A DNA stretch of 64,000 nucleotides from Lysobacter silvisoli (lineage in GTDB: Bacteria > Pseudomonadota > Gammaproteobacteria > Xanthomonadales > Xanthomonadaceae): the NCBI RefSeq assembly GCF_003382365.1, contig NZ_QTSU01000003.1, positions 310,001 through 374,000 of the forward strand. The letters are read 5' to 3'. The position numbers and the translations under genes were made by a program. The first letter of the stretch is position 1; each line of letters starts with the position of its first letter. Below, in pieces: positions 55,032-62,862 of the stretch. A model generated the notes under the pieces. It was not told the origin of the DNA. It did no database searches and was given only the letters and a program-made list of their open reading frames with translations.

Positions 55032-56168
55032 TCAGCGCTGGTAGTTCGCATCCGTAGGCATCAGCGGCATCGCATCGGCCGGCACGCTGGGGTTGCTGTC
55101 GTCGCGCAGGTAGTCCGGCAGGCCCTGGTCCTCGGCGTCCATGCGGTCGCCGAAGATCTGGTAGTCGCGGCGCTGCATCCACGAATCGCGGACCAGGGTG
55201 TAGTCGTCCTCGGCGCCTTCGCGCAGCGCGTCGGTGGGCATCAGCTGGGCGCGCACGTCGACCAGTTGCAGGCCCTGCAGCGGGATGCGGATGCGGTCGC
55301 TTTCGACCTGGCGCAGCGGGCTCAGCGGTGCGTCGCCGACCGCGCCGAAGGCATCGCGCACGGTGCGCGGGCCGAACAGCGGCAGCTCGAGGTAGCGCGA
55401 GCGCTTCCAGCCCCACACGCCCAGGGTCTGGCCGAAGTCCTCGCTGCGGTTGGGCAGCTTGGCGTCGCTGGCCGGATCGAAGATGCCGCCGATGCCGACC
55501 GTGGTGTTGAGGGCGAAGCGGCCCAGCGCCTGCGCGGCCTGCTTGGGCTTGCCCTGCAGCAGCGCGTTGACCGCGCTGACCGGCTGGCCCAGGTTGTTGA
55601 AGAAGTTGCTCACGCCTAGGCGCACCGGCCGCGGCACCACGCGCACGTAGGCGCGCGCCAGCGGCTTGGCGATGCCGCGGTCCACCGCGTTGTTGAAGCG
55701 GTGCATCTTGCGGTTGTAGCGCTCCCACGGGTCGTAGATCACCGGCACCGTGGCCGGCGCCGGCAGGGTGGAATCGGCGACCGGGTCGTACTGCGGCTCG
55801 CCGGTGCCGTAGAGCGCGTCGAAATCGCGCTCGGCTTCGGTGCGCGGATCGTCGCTGGGCACGGGCTCGGCCTGCGCGGCCGCGGCATCGGCCGGCGGCG
55901 TTTGCGCGGCGTCGCTGGCGGCTTGCACGGCCTGCGCAGGCTCGGCCGCCTGCGCCGCCGCTTCGGCGGCCAAGGCCGGCAGCGCGGCCAGCGCGGTGCC
56001 CGCATCGGTGCCGGTGACGGCCGGGGCCAGGCTCGCGGCCGCGGCGCTCAGCAGCGCCGGGTCGATGAGCAGATCGTCGCCGGCCAGGGCTTGCGCCTGG
56101 GCCGGAGCGGTGGCGGTCAGCAGGGCCAGGGCCAGGCCGACGGCGTAGGGGAGTGCGTGGGGGCGCAT
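55032..56168 (-). CDS. mlaA: MlaA/VacJ-family protein without lipobox
   Basis: This 378-residue protein is the outer-membrane component that removes misplaced phospholipids from the outer leaflet. The MlaA domain runs from about 143 to 340 (YDPWERYNRKMHRFNNAVDR, VSNFFNNLGQPVSAVNALLQ, GGIFDPASDAKLPNRSEDFG). The signal sequence (LALALLTATAPAQAQA) has no cysteine, whereas MlaA is normally a lipoprotein. An Ala-rich insert of about 100 residues precedes the domain. It is the last gene of the mla operon, next to mlaB, with a gap of 74 bases. Confidence 0.9.
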   Translation of the reverse strand: MRPHALPYAVGLALALLTATAPAQAQALAGDDLLIDPALLSAAAASLAPAVTGTDAGTALAALPALAAEAAAQAAEPAQAVQAASDAAQTPPADAAAAQAEPVPSDDPRTEAERDFDALYGTGEPQYDPVADSTLPAPATVPVIYDPWERYNRKMHRFNNAVDRGIAKPLARAYVRVVPRPVRLGVSNFFNNLGQPVSAVNALLQGKPKQAAQALGRFALNTTVGIGGIFDPASDAKLPNRSEDFGQTLGVWGWKRSRYLELPLFGPRTVRDAFGAVGDAPLSPLRQVESDRIRIPLQGLQLVDVRAQLMPTDALREGAEDDYTLVRDSWMQRRDYQIFGDRMDAEDQGLPDYLRDDSNPSVPADAMPLMPTDANYQR

Positions 56169-56242
56169 GGTCGCAGTCTATTCGCTAAGGGCGGCCTGGC
56201 CACACGCGCAAGGCGATGGCGACCGCAACGGTGTGTTCGGGA

Positions 56243-56518
56243 TCAGCCGGCGTAGCCCAATCCCTCGTTCAAACGGTAGGCCGCACGCAGTTCGCCCAGG
56301 CCCGGCGGCGCGCCGACGACAGCGGCGCCAGCGCGTTCGGCCAGCTCGGCCAGCAAGGCCAGCCCGGCGCTGTCGACCGCCTCCACCGCGCCCAGCTCCA
56401 GGCGCCGCGCGCCGGCCAGCAGCGGCTGCGCCTGGCGCCACAGCGCCGCCACCGACGTGCGTTCCAGCGCGCCGGCGAACACCAGCGCCTCGCCCTCGCG
56501 GCGGACCGAGGCGGCCAT
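56243..56518 (-). CDS. mlaB: MlaB-like STAS-domain protein
   Basis: This 91-residue protein is a small cytosolic subunit of the MlaFEDB ABC complex. The STAS fold is seen in FAGALERTSVAALWRQAQPL and LELGAVEAVDSAGLALLAEL, with the conserved D-S-A-G loop in place of the phosphorylated anti-sigma-antagonist Ser. It stabilises the MlaF ATPase. It begins two bases after the stop of mlaC, and translation is likely coupled. Confidence 0.88.
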   Translation of the reverse strand: MAASVRREGEALVFAGALERTSVAALWRQAQPLLAGARRLELGAVEAVDSAGLALLAELAERAGAAVVGAPPGLGELRAAYRLNEGLGYAG

Positions 56519-56520
56519 GC

Positions 56521-57168
56521 TCAGTTGGCCTGCGCCTGCAGCTTGCCGGCCTTGATGTCGGCCGCCACCTGGGCGATCGACTTCTGCTTGAGCGGGGTGT
56601 CGAACTGGTTGCGGAAGGTCTGCACGAAGCTCACGCCTTCCACCATCACGTCGAACACCTTCCACTGCGAGCCGACCTTGCGCATCAGGTAATCCACCGG
56701 CACCGGCTCGCCGCCCTGGCGCAGGTATTCGCTGGACACCTTGACGATGGCGCCGCCGCGCAGCGGGGTTTCGGACTTGATCCGCACCTGCAGCTTGGCG
56801 TTGAAGTCCAGCAGCGAGGAACCGTAGCGCTGCATCAGGCTGGTGGTCAGCGCGTCGGCGAACAGCTTGACGTCGGCGTCGGAGGCGCCGCGGCCGTGCG
56901 TGCCCAGCACCAGGCGCGCCGCGTACTCGCGGTCGAAGGTCTGGTTGAACTCGCTGGCGATGAACTGGCTGAGCGCGGCGCGGTTCTTGCTGAACTCGGC
57001 GCGGCGCGACTCCAGCGTGCTCAGGATGCGGGTGCTGTTGGTGAGCACCATCTGGCTGGGCGAGCCGGCCTGCACCGTGGCGGCCGGAGCCGACTGCGCC
57101 AGCACCGCGGCCGGCGCGGCGGCCAGCAGCGCCGAGGCGATCAGGAGGGAGACGAGGTTGCGCTTCAT
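56521..57168 (-). CDS. mlaC: MlaC-like periplasmic phospholipid-binding protein
   Basis: This is a 215-residue periplasmic shuttle. The signal peptide (1-24, ending AAVLAQ) is followed by a Tol_Tol_Ttg2-type domain (IASEFNQTFDREYAARLVLG, LDFNAKLQVRIKSETPL, VDYLMRKVGSQWKVFDVMVE, FVQTFRNQFD). The family carries a phospholipid between MlaA at the outer membrane and MlaD at the inner membrane. Its ATG overlaps the mlaD stop (ATGA). Confidence 0.93.
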   Translation of the reverse strand: MKRNLVSLLIASALLAAAPAAVLAQSAPAATVQAGSPSQMVLTNSTRILSTLESRRAEFSKNRAALSQFIASEFNQTFDREYAARLVLGTHGRGASDADVKLFADALTTSLMQRYGSSLLDFNAKLQVRIKSETPLRGGAIVKVSSEYLRQGGEPVPVDYLMRKVGSQWKVFDVMVEGVSFVQTFRNQFDTPLKQKSIAQVAADIKAGKLQAQAN

Positions 57169-57737
57169 GGCTTGCTCTCTTCTTGGGTGGGGGCGGCGTC
57201 TTGCGCGGCATCGCCTTGCAAATACGCCGGAACGTCGTTGGCAGGCGCGGCGGCGTCCTTCTTGTCGCCGCTCGCGGCGCCACCGCCGCTGAACATGTAT
57301 TTGCCGACCAGCTGGATCAGGTCCACCGCCGGCTGGGTCAGGAAGATCTCGTCGCCGGGCTTGAGCGACTCCGGATCGCCGCCGGGGGTCAGGCCAACGT
57401 AGCTCTCGCCGAGCAGACCGCTGGTGAAGATGCCGGCCGAGGTGTCGGCGGGCAGGTCGCGGTACTGGCCGTTGATGGCCAGGGTGACCACCGAATCGAA
57501 CTTCTTCGGATCCAGGCTGATGTCGGCGACCTGGCCCACGGCCACGCCGCCGATCTTCACCGGCGCGTTCGGGCGCAGCGCGCCGATGGTGCTGAAGCGC
57601 GCCTTCAGCGGGTAGCTGTCGCCGCCGAAGCCCCACTTGCCGTTGGTGGAGGCGATGGCCAGCACCAGCAGCGAGGCCAGGGCGAGCAACAGGAACGCGC
57701 CGACGGCGAATTCGATGCGGGGACTGCGGACGGACAT
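57165..57737 (-). CDS. mlaD: MlaD-like MCE protein
   Basis: This 190-residue protein has one N-terminal membrane helix (FAVGAFLLLALASLLVLAIA) and an MCE domain (about 40-120: YPLKARFSTIGALRPNAPVK, IGGVAVGQVADISLDPKKFD, IFTSGLLGESYVGLTPGG). The C-terminal tail is Ala/Asp-rich. MlaD hexamers form a lipid channel on the MlaE permease. It lies 32 bases downstream of mlaE. Confidence 0.93.
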   Translation of the reverse strand: MSVRSPRIEFAVGAFLLLALASLLVLAIASTNGKWGFGGDSYPLKARFSTIGALRPNAPVKIGGVAVGQVADISLDPKKFDSVVTLAINGQYRDLPADTSAGIFTSGLLGESYVGLTPGGDPESLKPGDEIFLTQPAVDLIQLVGKYMFSGGGAASGDKKDAAAPANDVPAYLQGDAAQDAAPTQEESKP

Positions 57738-57769
57738 GGGATGGGTCTCCGAAACTCGCTGCGTGCGCG

Positions 57770-58519
57770 TTACTTGAACAACAAGGCGGACAGGACGAAG
57801 TTGAACATCAGCACCAGCAGCGAGGCGTTCACCACCGCCTTGGTGGTGGCCACCGACGTGCCTTCGATCGTGGGTTCGGCGTGGTAGCCCACGTAGGCGG
57901 CGACCAGGGCCGAGATCGCGCCGAACACGCCGGACTTCAACAGCGCCACGCAGAAGTCGTCGACGAAATCGACGTTGTCCTTCAGCGCCGGCCAGAAGTA
58001 GCCCGGGTCCAGGCCGATCACGTGCACCGCCTCCAGGTAGCTGGCGGCGATGGCGAAACTGCAGAAGAAGCCGGTCAGCAGCGGCACGCTCAGCACCGCC
58101 GCCCAGAACCGCGGCGCCACCGCCTTGCCGACCGGGTCGATGGCCATCAGGCCCAGCGCGGTGATCTGGTCGGTGGCGCGCATCAGGCCCAGTTCGGCCG
58201 CGATCGAGCTGCCGGCGCGGCCGACGAACAGCAGCGCGGTCAGCACCGGGCCCAGCTCGCGGTACAGCGACAGGCCCAGCAGGGTGCTCAGCGAGTTGCT
58301 GGCGCCGAAGGTGGCGAGCGTGCGGTAGCCCTGCAGGGTCAACACCAGGCCCACGAACGCGCCGCCAACGGCGATGATCGGCAGCGAACGTGCGCCGATC
58401 TTGTAGATTTCGCGAATCAGCTCGCGGAAGAAATCCGGGGTTGGCTTGGACGCTCGGAACACCGACAGGGTGAACAGACCGGCGCGGCCGATCTCACGGG
58501 TGGCGGCGGCGAAGGGCAT
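57770..58519 (-). CDS. mlaE: MlaE-like permease
   Basis: This is a 249-residue integral inner-membrane protein of the MlaE family. Conserved blocks are IGARSLPIIAVGGAFVGLVL, YRELGPVLTALLFVGRAGSS, ELGLMRATDQITALGLMAID and VGKAVAPRFWAAVLSVPLL. Five or six helices can be counted. It forms the transmembrane core of the phospholipid ABC transporter. Its start overlaps the mlaF stop by one base. Confidence 0.94.
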   Translation of the reverse strand: MPFAAATREIGRAGLFTLSVFRASKPTPDFFRELIREIYKIGARSLPIIAVGGAFVGLVLTLQGYRTLATFGASNSLSTLLGLSLYRELGPVLTALLFVGRAGSSIAAELGLMRATDQITALGLMAIDPVGKAVAPRFWAAVLSVPLLTGFFCSFAIAASYLEAVHVIGLDPGYFWPALKDNVDFVDDFCVALLKSGVFGAISALVAAYVGYHAEPTIEGTSVATTKAVVNASLLVLMFNFVLSALLFK

Positions 58520-59307
58520 CAGGCCACCTCCGTGGCGCGCGGGGCGGCGTCGAACGCGATGGGGCCGTCGGGCTGGCCGCGCAGGAACTGCTGCACCAGC
58601 GGGTCGGCGCTGGCTTCCAGCTGCTCCGGCGTGCCGGAGAAGACGATGCCGCCGTTGGCGATGACGATGGCGTGGTCGGCCACCGGCAGGGTTTCGTGGA
58701 CGTGGTGGGTCACCACGATGCTGGTCAGGCCCAGGGTGTCGTTGAGGCGGCGCACCAGGCTCATCACCACGCCCGAGGCGATCGGGTCCAGGCCGGTCAG
58801 CGGTTCGTCGTAGATCATCAGCGGCGGGTCCAGCGCCAGCGCGCGCGCCAGGGCCACGCGCCGGGCCATGCCGCCGGACAGCTCGCGCGGGTAGGCGTCG
58901 GCGGCCGCGCGCAGGCCCACCGCGTGCAGCTTCATCAGCACCAGCCGGCGGATCACCGCATCGGGCAGGTCGGTGTGCGCGCGCAGCGGCAGCGCAACGT
59001 TCTCGGCCGCGGTCAGGTCGGTGAGCAGGCCGTTGCCCTGCAGCAGCACGCCCAGGCCCTTGCGCAGCTCCAGCAGGGCGCGCGAGCGCTGCGGTACGTC
59101 GCGGCCCAGCACTTCGACCCGGCCCGAGGCCGGCGCGAGTTCGCCGGTCAGCGCCGACAGCAGGGTGGACTTGCCGCTGCCCGAGGGGCCGAGCACGGCG
59201 ACGATGCTGCCGCGCGGAACGGTCAGGTGGATGCCGCGCAGCACGTCGCGCCCGCCGCGCGACAGGCGCAGGTCGGTCAGACGGACGATGGGCGTATCGG
59301 AGCTCAT
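58519..59307 (-). CDS. mlaF: MlaF-like ATP-binding protein
   Basis: This is the 262-residue ATPase of the Mla transporter. Walker A is GPSGSGKSTLL, the Q loop is GVLLQGNGLLTDL, the signature is ELSGGMARRVALARA, Walker B is PPLMIYDEPLTGLDP and the switch His is TSIVVTHH. The RRVALARAL and GMA variants are typical of MlaF. The first gene of a six-gene operon, it was started at ATG 59307, as the frame upstream is arginine-rich and not family-like. It supplies the energy to move lipids, with the direction still debated. Confidence 0.94.
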   Translation of the reverse strand: MSSDTPIVRLTDLRLSRGGRDVLRGIHLTVPRGSIVAVLGPSGSGKSTLLSALTGELAPASGRVEVLGRDVPQRSRALLELRKGLGVLLQGNGLLTDLTAAENVALPLRAHTDLPDAVIRRLVLMKLHAVGLRAAADAYPRELSGGMARRVALARALALDPPLMIYDEPLTGLDPIASGVVMSLVRRLNDTLGLTSIVVTHHVHETLPVADHAIVIANGGIVFSGTPEQLEASADPLVQQFLRGQPDGPIAFDAAPRATEVA

Positions 59308-59523
59308 GCGTAGGCGGAGTCGGGTAGGGGCGGGCGGCCGAACGCGGCCGCAAGTTTCAGCAGCTTGGCGGGGTGAGGCTGAACGGGGGTGCAGCGCCAT
59401 TGTCGCAGGTTAGGCAGACGGCCCGCGCAGTGTGGCGTCGCAGTGTCGCGATGCTGTCGGGTTGGGATTAAAACCTTTTTAAGGCGCGCGCCGGGTACGC
59501 GCCGGGTGCGGCAAGATGTCGCG

Positions 59524-62500
59524 ATGCCCGGCCGTTCCGACTTCCGCCTCTACTACTCCAACGCCCTGGACGTGCTGGCCGGACTGCTCGCCGACGAGTT
59601 GCGCCGGCCCGCGCCCGGGCAGGCGGCGCTGGCGCCGGACACGGTGCTGATCCCGCAGGTGGCGATGCGGCGCTGGCTGCAGGCCGGCCTGGCCCAGACC
59701 TACGGCATCGCCGCCAACCTGGAATTCCTGACCCCGGGCGAATTCGTCCAGCGCGCGCTCGACGCCAACGTGCCCGGTGCCGAGGACGACGTGGGCGCCG
59801 ACGCGCTGCGCTGGCGTCTTTACGCCGAGCTCTCGCAGCCGGCGCAGCTGCGCGACCCGGCGCTGGCGCCGCTGCGCGGCTACCTGGCCGGCGACGATCC
59901 GCTCAAGTCCTGGTCGTTGGCCGGCGAGCTGGCGGCGGTGTTCGAGAAGTACCAGGCCTGGCGCCGCGACTGGCTGATCGCCTGGGACCGCGGCCAGGAC
60001 CGCTACGACGCCCAGGCCGCGCTGTGGCGCCGCGTCGCCGGCGGCCGCCGCTACCGCGCGCTGCGCATCGAGGATTACCTGGCGCGCCACGGCGGCGACG
60101 ACACGCCGCCGCCGCAGGGGCTGCCGCCGCGGCTGTTCGCCTTCGCCACGGTCAACGTGTCGCCCGACGTGCTGCGGGTGATCGCCACCCAGGCACGCGC
60201 CGGCACCCTGCATTTCTATCTGCCCACGCCCACGCGCAAGTACTGGGGCGACGTGGCCGCGCATGCGCGGCGCTGGCGCCCGGGCGAGGCCGACCCGCAG
60301 GCCGACGACAACCCGCTGCTGCGCGCCTGGGGCGCGGCCGGCGGCGACTTCATCGCCGTGCTCGGCGGTTACGAAGTGGTCCACCCCTCCGGCGAGATCG
60401 AGGCCTACGCCGACCCCGAGGCCGATCCGGCCGACGAGCCCGCGCGCGACCGCCTGCTGCGCCGACTGCAGCGCGACCTGCTGCACCGGCGCGCCGCGCC
60501 GGCCGCGCCGTGGCGCGCGCAGGTCGAGCGCGACGATCCCAGCCTGCAGGTGCACGCCTGCCACACCCGCCTGCGCGAAGTGCAGGTGCTGCACGACCAG
60601 CTGCGCGGCCTGCTCGAAGACCCGCGCTTCGATCCGCCGCTGCAGCCACGCGAGATCGCGGTGCTGGCGCCGGACATCGATCCCTATGCGCCGCACATCG
60701 CCGCGGTGTTCGGCGGGCTGGCCGGGCGGCCGGGCTACATTCCCTATGCCCTGGCCGATGTCAGCCCCCTCGCCGCCGAGCCGCTGGCCGACGTGTTCCT
60801 GCGCCTGCTGGCGTTGCCGATCTCGCGCTTCGGCCTGAGCGAAGTGCTGGATCTGCTGGCCACTCCCGCCATCGCCGACGGCGCCGGCCTGGACGCGCCG
60901 GCGATCGAGCGCCTGCACGCCTGGCTGCACGAGGCCGGCGTGCGCTGGGGCCTGGACGACAGGCACCGCGCGCGCCACGACGCGCCCGCCGACGACGCCT
61001 ACACCTGGCGCTTCGCCCTGGACCGGCTGCTGCTGGGCCATGCCGGCGGCGACGACGCCGAGCCCATCGCCGGCGTCGCGCCCTACAGCGAACTGGAAGG
61101 CAGCGCGCTGGATGCGCTGGATGCCTTGCTGCGTCTGCTGCGCGTGCTCGCACGTTACGAACGCGCGCTGGCCGAGGCGCTGACGCCCGCGCAATGGCGC
61201 GAGCGCCTGTCGGCGCTGTTGCAGGCACTGCTGCCGCGGCGCCCGCGCGAGTCCGCCGACCAGCGCACCCTGGAACGCCTGCGCATCGCCCTGGACGCGT
61301 TCGCGCGCGAGGCCGAGCAGGCCGGCTTCGACGCGCCGGTGCCGGCCGAAGTGGTGCGCGCGCATTTCCGCGCGGTGCTGACCGACGCCGACACCCGCGC
61401 GCCGCTGCTCACCGGCGGCGTCAGCTTCGGCCGCATGGTGCCGATGCGCTTGATTCCGTTCCGCGCGATCTGCCTGCTGGGCATGAACGACGGCGACTAC
61501 CCGCGCCGCGATCCGGCCGGCGGCCTCAACCGCCTAGCCGCCGAGCTGGGCACGCGCGCGCGCCGCGCCGGCGACCGTTCGTTGCGCGAAGACGACCGCT
61601 TCCTGTTCCTGCAACTGTTCGCCGCCGCCGGCGAAGTGCTGTACCTGAGCTACCTGGGCGCCGACCCGCGCGACGGCAGCGAACGCGCGCCTTCGCCGCT
61701 GGTGGCCGAACTGCTGGACGCCGCCGCGCGTTACCACGCCGACGCCGACGCCGCGCGCGCGGCCCTGATCGTGCACGAGCCGCTGCAGCCGTTCGCGCCG
61801 GCCGCGTTCGGCGCCGGCGATGAACCCGGCGACGGCGACGAGCCGCGCCGCTACAGCTACCGCGAGCAATGGCGCCCGGCGGCGCAGGCCGGCGCCGAAC
61901 CGCGGCGCGAGATCGGCGCCTGGGTGGACGCGCCCTTGCCGCCCGCGCCGGAACCGCAGCGCCTGGCCCTGGCCGAGCTGCGCGCGTTCCTGCGCGATCC
62001 GCCGCAGGCCTTCCTGCGCCAGCGCCTGCAGCTGCGTTTGCCCGAGGCCGAGGACGGCGCGGGCGCGCAGGCCGATGTCGAACCGTTGCTGTTGCCGCGC
62101 GCCGGCCTGCAACGTCATCAACTGCAGACCGCCGTGTTCGAGGCGCTGCTCGCCGACGCGGGCGCGGCACCGGCGCAACTGCAGCAGCGATTGCGCGCGC
62201 AGGCGTTGCTGCCCAGCGGCGCGCTGGGGCGGCGCCAACTCGATGCCTTGCTGGCGCAGGTGCGGCCCTATGCCGATGCGTTCGCGCGCTGGCGCGGGGT
62301 CGAGGCGCCACAGTCGCGCGCGTTCGAGCTGAACCTGGGCGCGACCGTGCTGCACGGTCGCATCGAGGAGCTGTATCCGGCCGGCCTGGCGCGGCTGCGC
62401 TTCGGCACACTGCACGGTCCGGCGCAGATCGCCCACGGCCTGGACTGGCTGGTGCTGTCGGCGCTGGCCGACGCAAGGCCGCTGGTGCAGTTCGCCCAGG

Positions 62501-62862
62501 ACGGCGCCGACGTGGGCCCGGCCCTGCGCGCGCCGGTCGCGCCCGCGCAAGCCGCGGCGGCGCTGCGCGGCCTGCTGCGCCTGCGCGCGCACGGTCTGCG
62601 CGAACCGCTGCCGTTCCTGCCGCGCGCCGGCTGGGACTGGTATGCCGCCCAGGCCGGAGGCCGCGACGGCTGGTACGCGGCGGCGCAACGTTGGCACGGC
62701 GGCAGCCACGCCTGGGGCGAGGGCGAAGCCGGCGCCGCGCGCCTGGCGCTGCGCGGGCGCGATCCTTTCGCCGATGCCGAGCGCGGCGATGAATTCCGCG
62801 CGATCGCGAGCTTGGTGTTCGACGCCGTGGTGTTGGGCCGCAGCGACGAGGACGCGCAATGA
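59524..62862 (+). CDS. recC: Exodeoxyribonuclease V gamma chain (RecC)
   Basis: This is the 1112-residue RecC subunit of the RecBCD helicase-nuclease, close to the 1122 residues of the Escherichia coli protein. The N terminus has an inactive helicase fold (FRLYYSNALDVLAGLLADEL, IPQVAMRRWLQAGLAQTYGI, LEFLTPGEF), then CHTRLREVQVLHDQLRGLLE, AVLAPDIDPYAPHIAAVFGG and GGVSFGRMVPMRLIPFRAIC with LLGMNDGDYPR. The family holds the Chi-recognition channel; which Chi-like site it reads here is not predictable. Its stop overlaps the ATG of recB. It is divergent from mlaF. Confidence 0.95.
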   Translation: MPGRSDFRLYYSNALDVLAGLLADELRRPAPGQAALAPDTVLIPQVAMRRWLQAGLAQTYGIAANLEFLTPGEFVQRALDANVPGAEDDVGADALRWRLYAELSQPAQLRDPALAPLRGYLAGDDPLKSWSLAGELAAVFEKYQAWRRDWLIAWDRGQDRYDAQAALWRRVAGGRRYRALRIEDYLARHGGDDTPPPQGLPPRLFAFATVNVSPDVLRVIATQARAGTLHFYLPTPTRKYWGDVAAHARRWRPGEADPQADDNPLLRAWGAAGGDFIAVLGGYEVVHPSGEIEAYADPEADPADEPARDRLLRRLQRDLLHRRAAPAAPWRAQVERDDPSLQVHACHTRLREVQVLHDQLRGLLEDPRFDPPLQPREIAVLAPDIDPYAPHIAAVFGGLAGRPGYIPYALADVSPLAAEPLADVFLRLLALPISRFGLSEVLDLLATPAIADGAGLDAPAIERLHAWLHEAGVRWGLDDRHRARHDAPADDAYTWRFALDRLLLGHAGGDDAEPIAGVAPYSELEGSALDALDALLRLLRVLARYERALAEALTPAQWRERLSALLQALLPRRPRESADQRTLERLRIALDAFAREAEQAGFDAPVPAEVVRAHFRAVLTDADTRAPLLTGGVSFGRMVPMRLIPFRAICLLGMNDGDYPRRDPAGGLNRLAAELGTRARRAGDRSLREDDRFLFLQLFAAAGEVLYLSYLGADPRDGSERAPSPLVAELLDAAARYHADADAARAALIVHEPLQPFAPAAFGAGDEPGDGDEPRRYSYREQWRPAAQAGAEPRREIGAWVDAPLPPAPEPQRLALAELRAFLRDPPQAFLRQRLQLRLPEAEDGAGAQADVEPLLLPRAGLQRHQLQTAVFEALLADAGAAPAQLQQRLRAQALLPSGALGRRQLDALLAQVRPYADAFARWRGVEAPQSRAFELNLGATVLHGRIEELYPAGLARLRFGTLHGPAQIAHGLDWLVLSALADARPLVQFAQDGADVGPALRAPVAPAQAAAALRGLLRLRAHGLREPLPFLPRAGWDWYAAQAGGRDGWYAAAQRWHGGSHAWGEGEAGAARLALRGRDPFADAERGDEFRAIASLVFDAVVLGRSDEDAQ

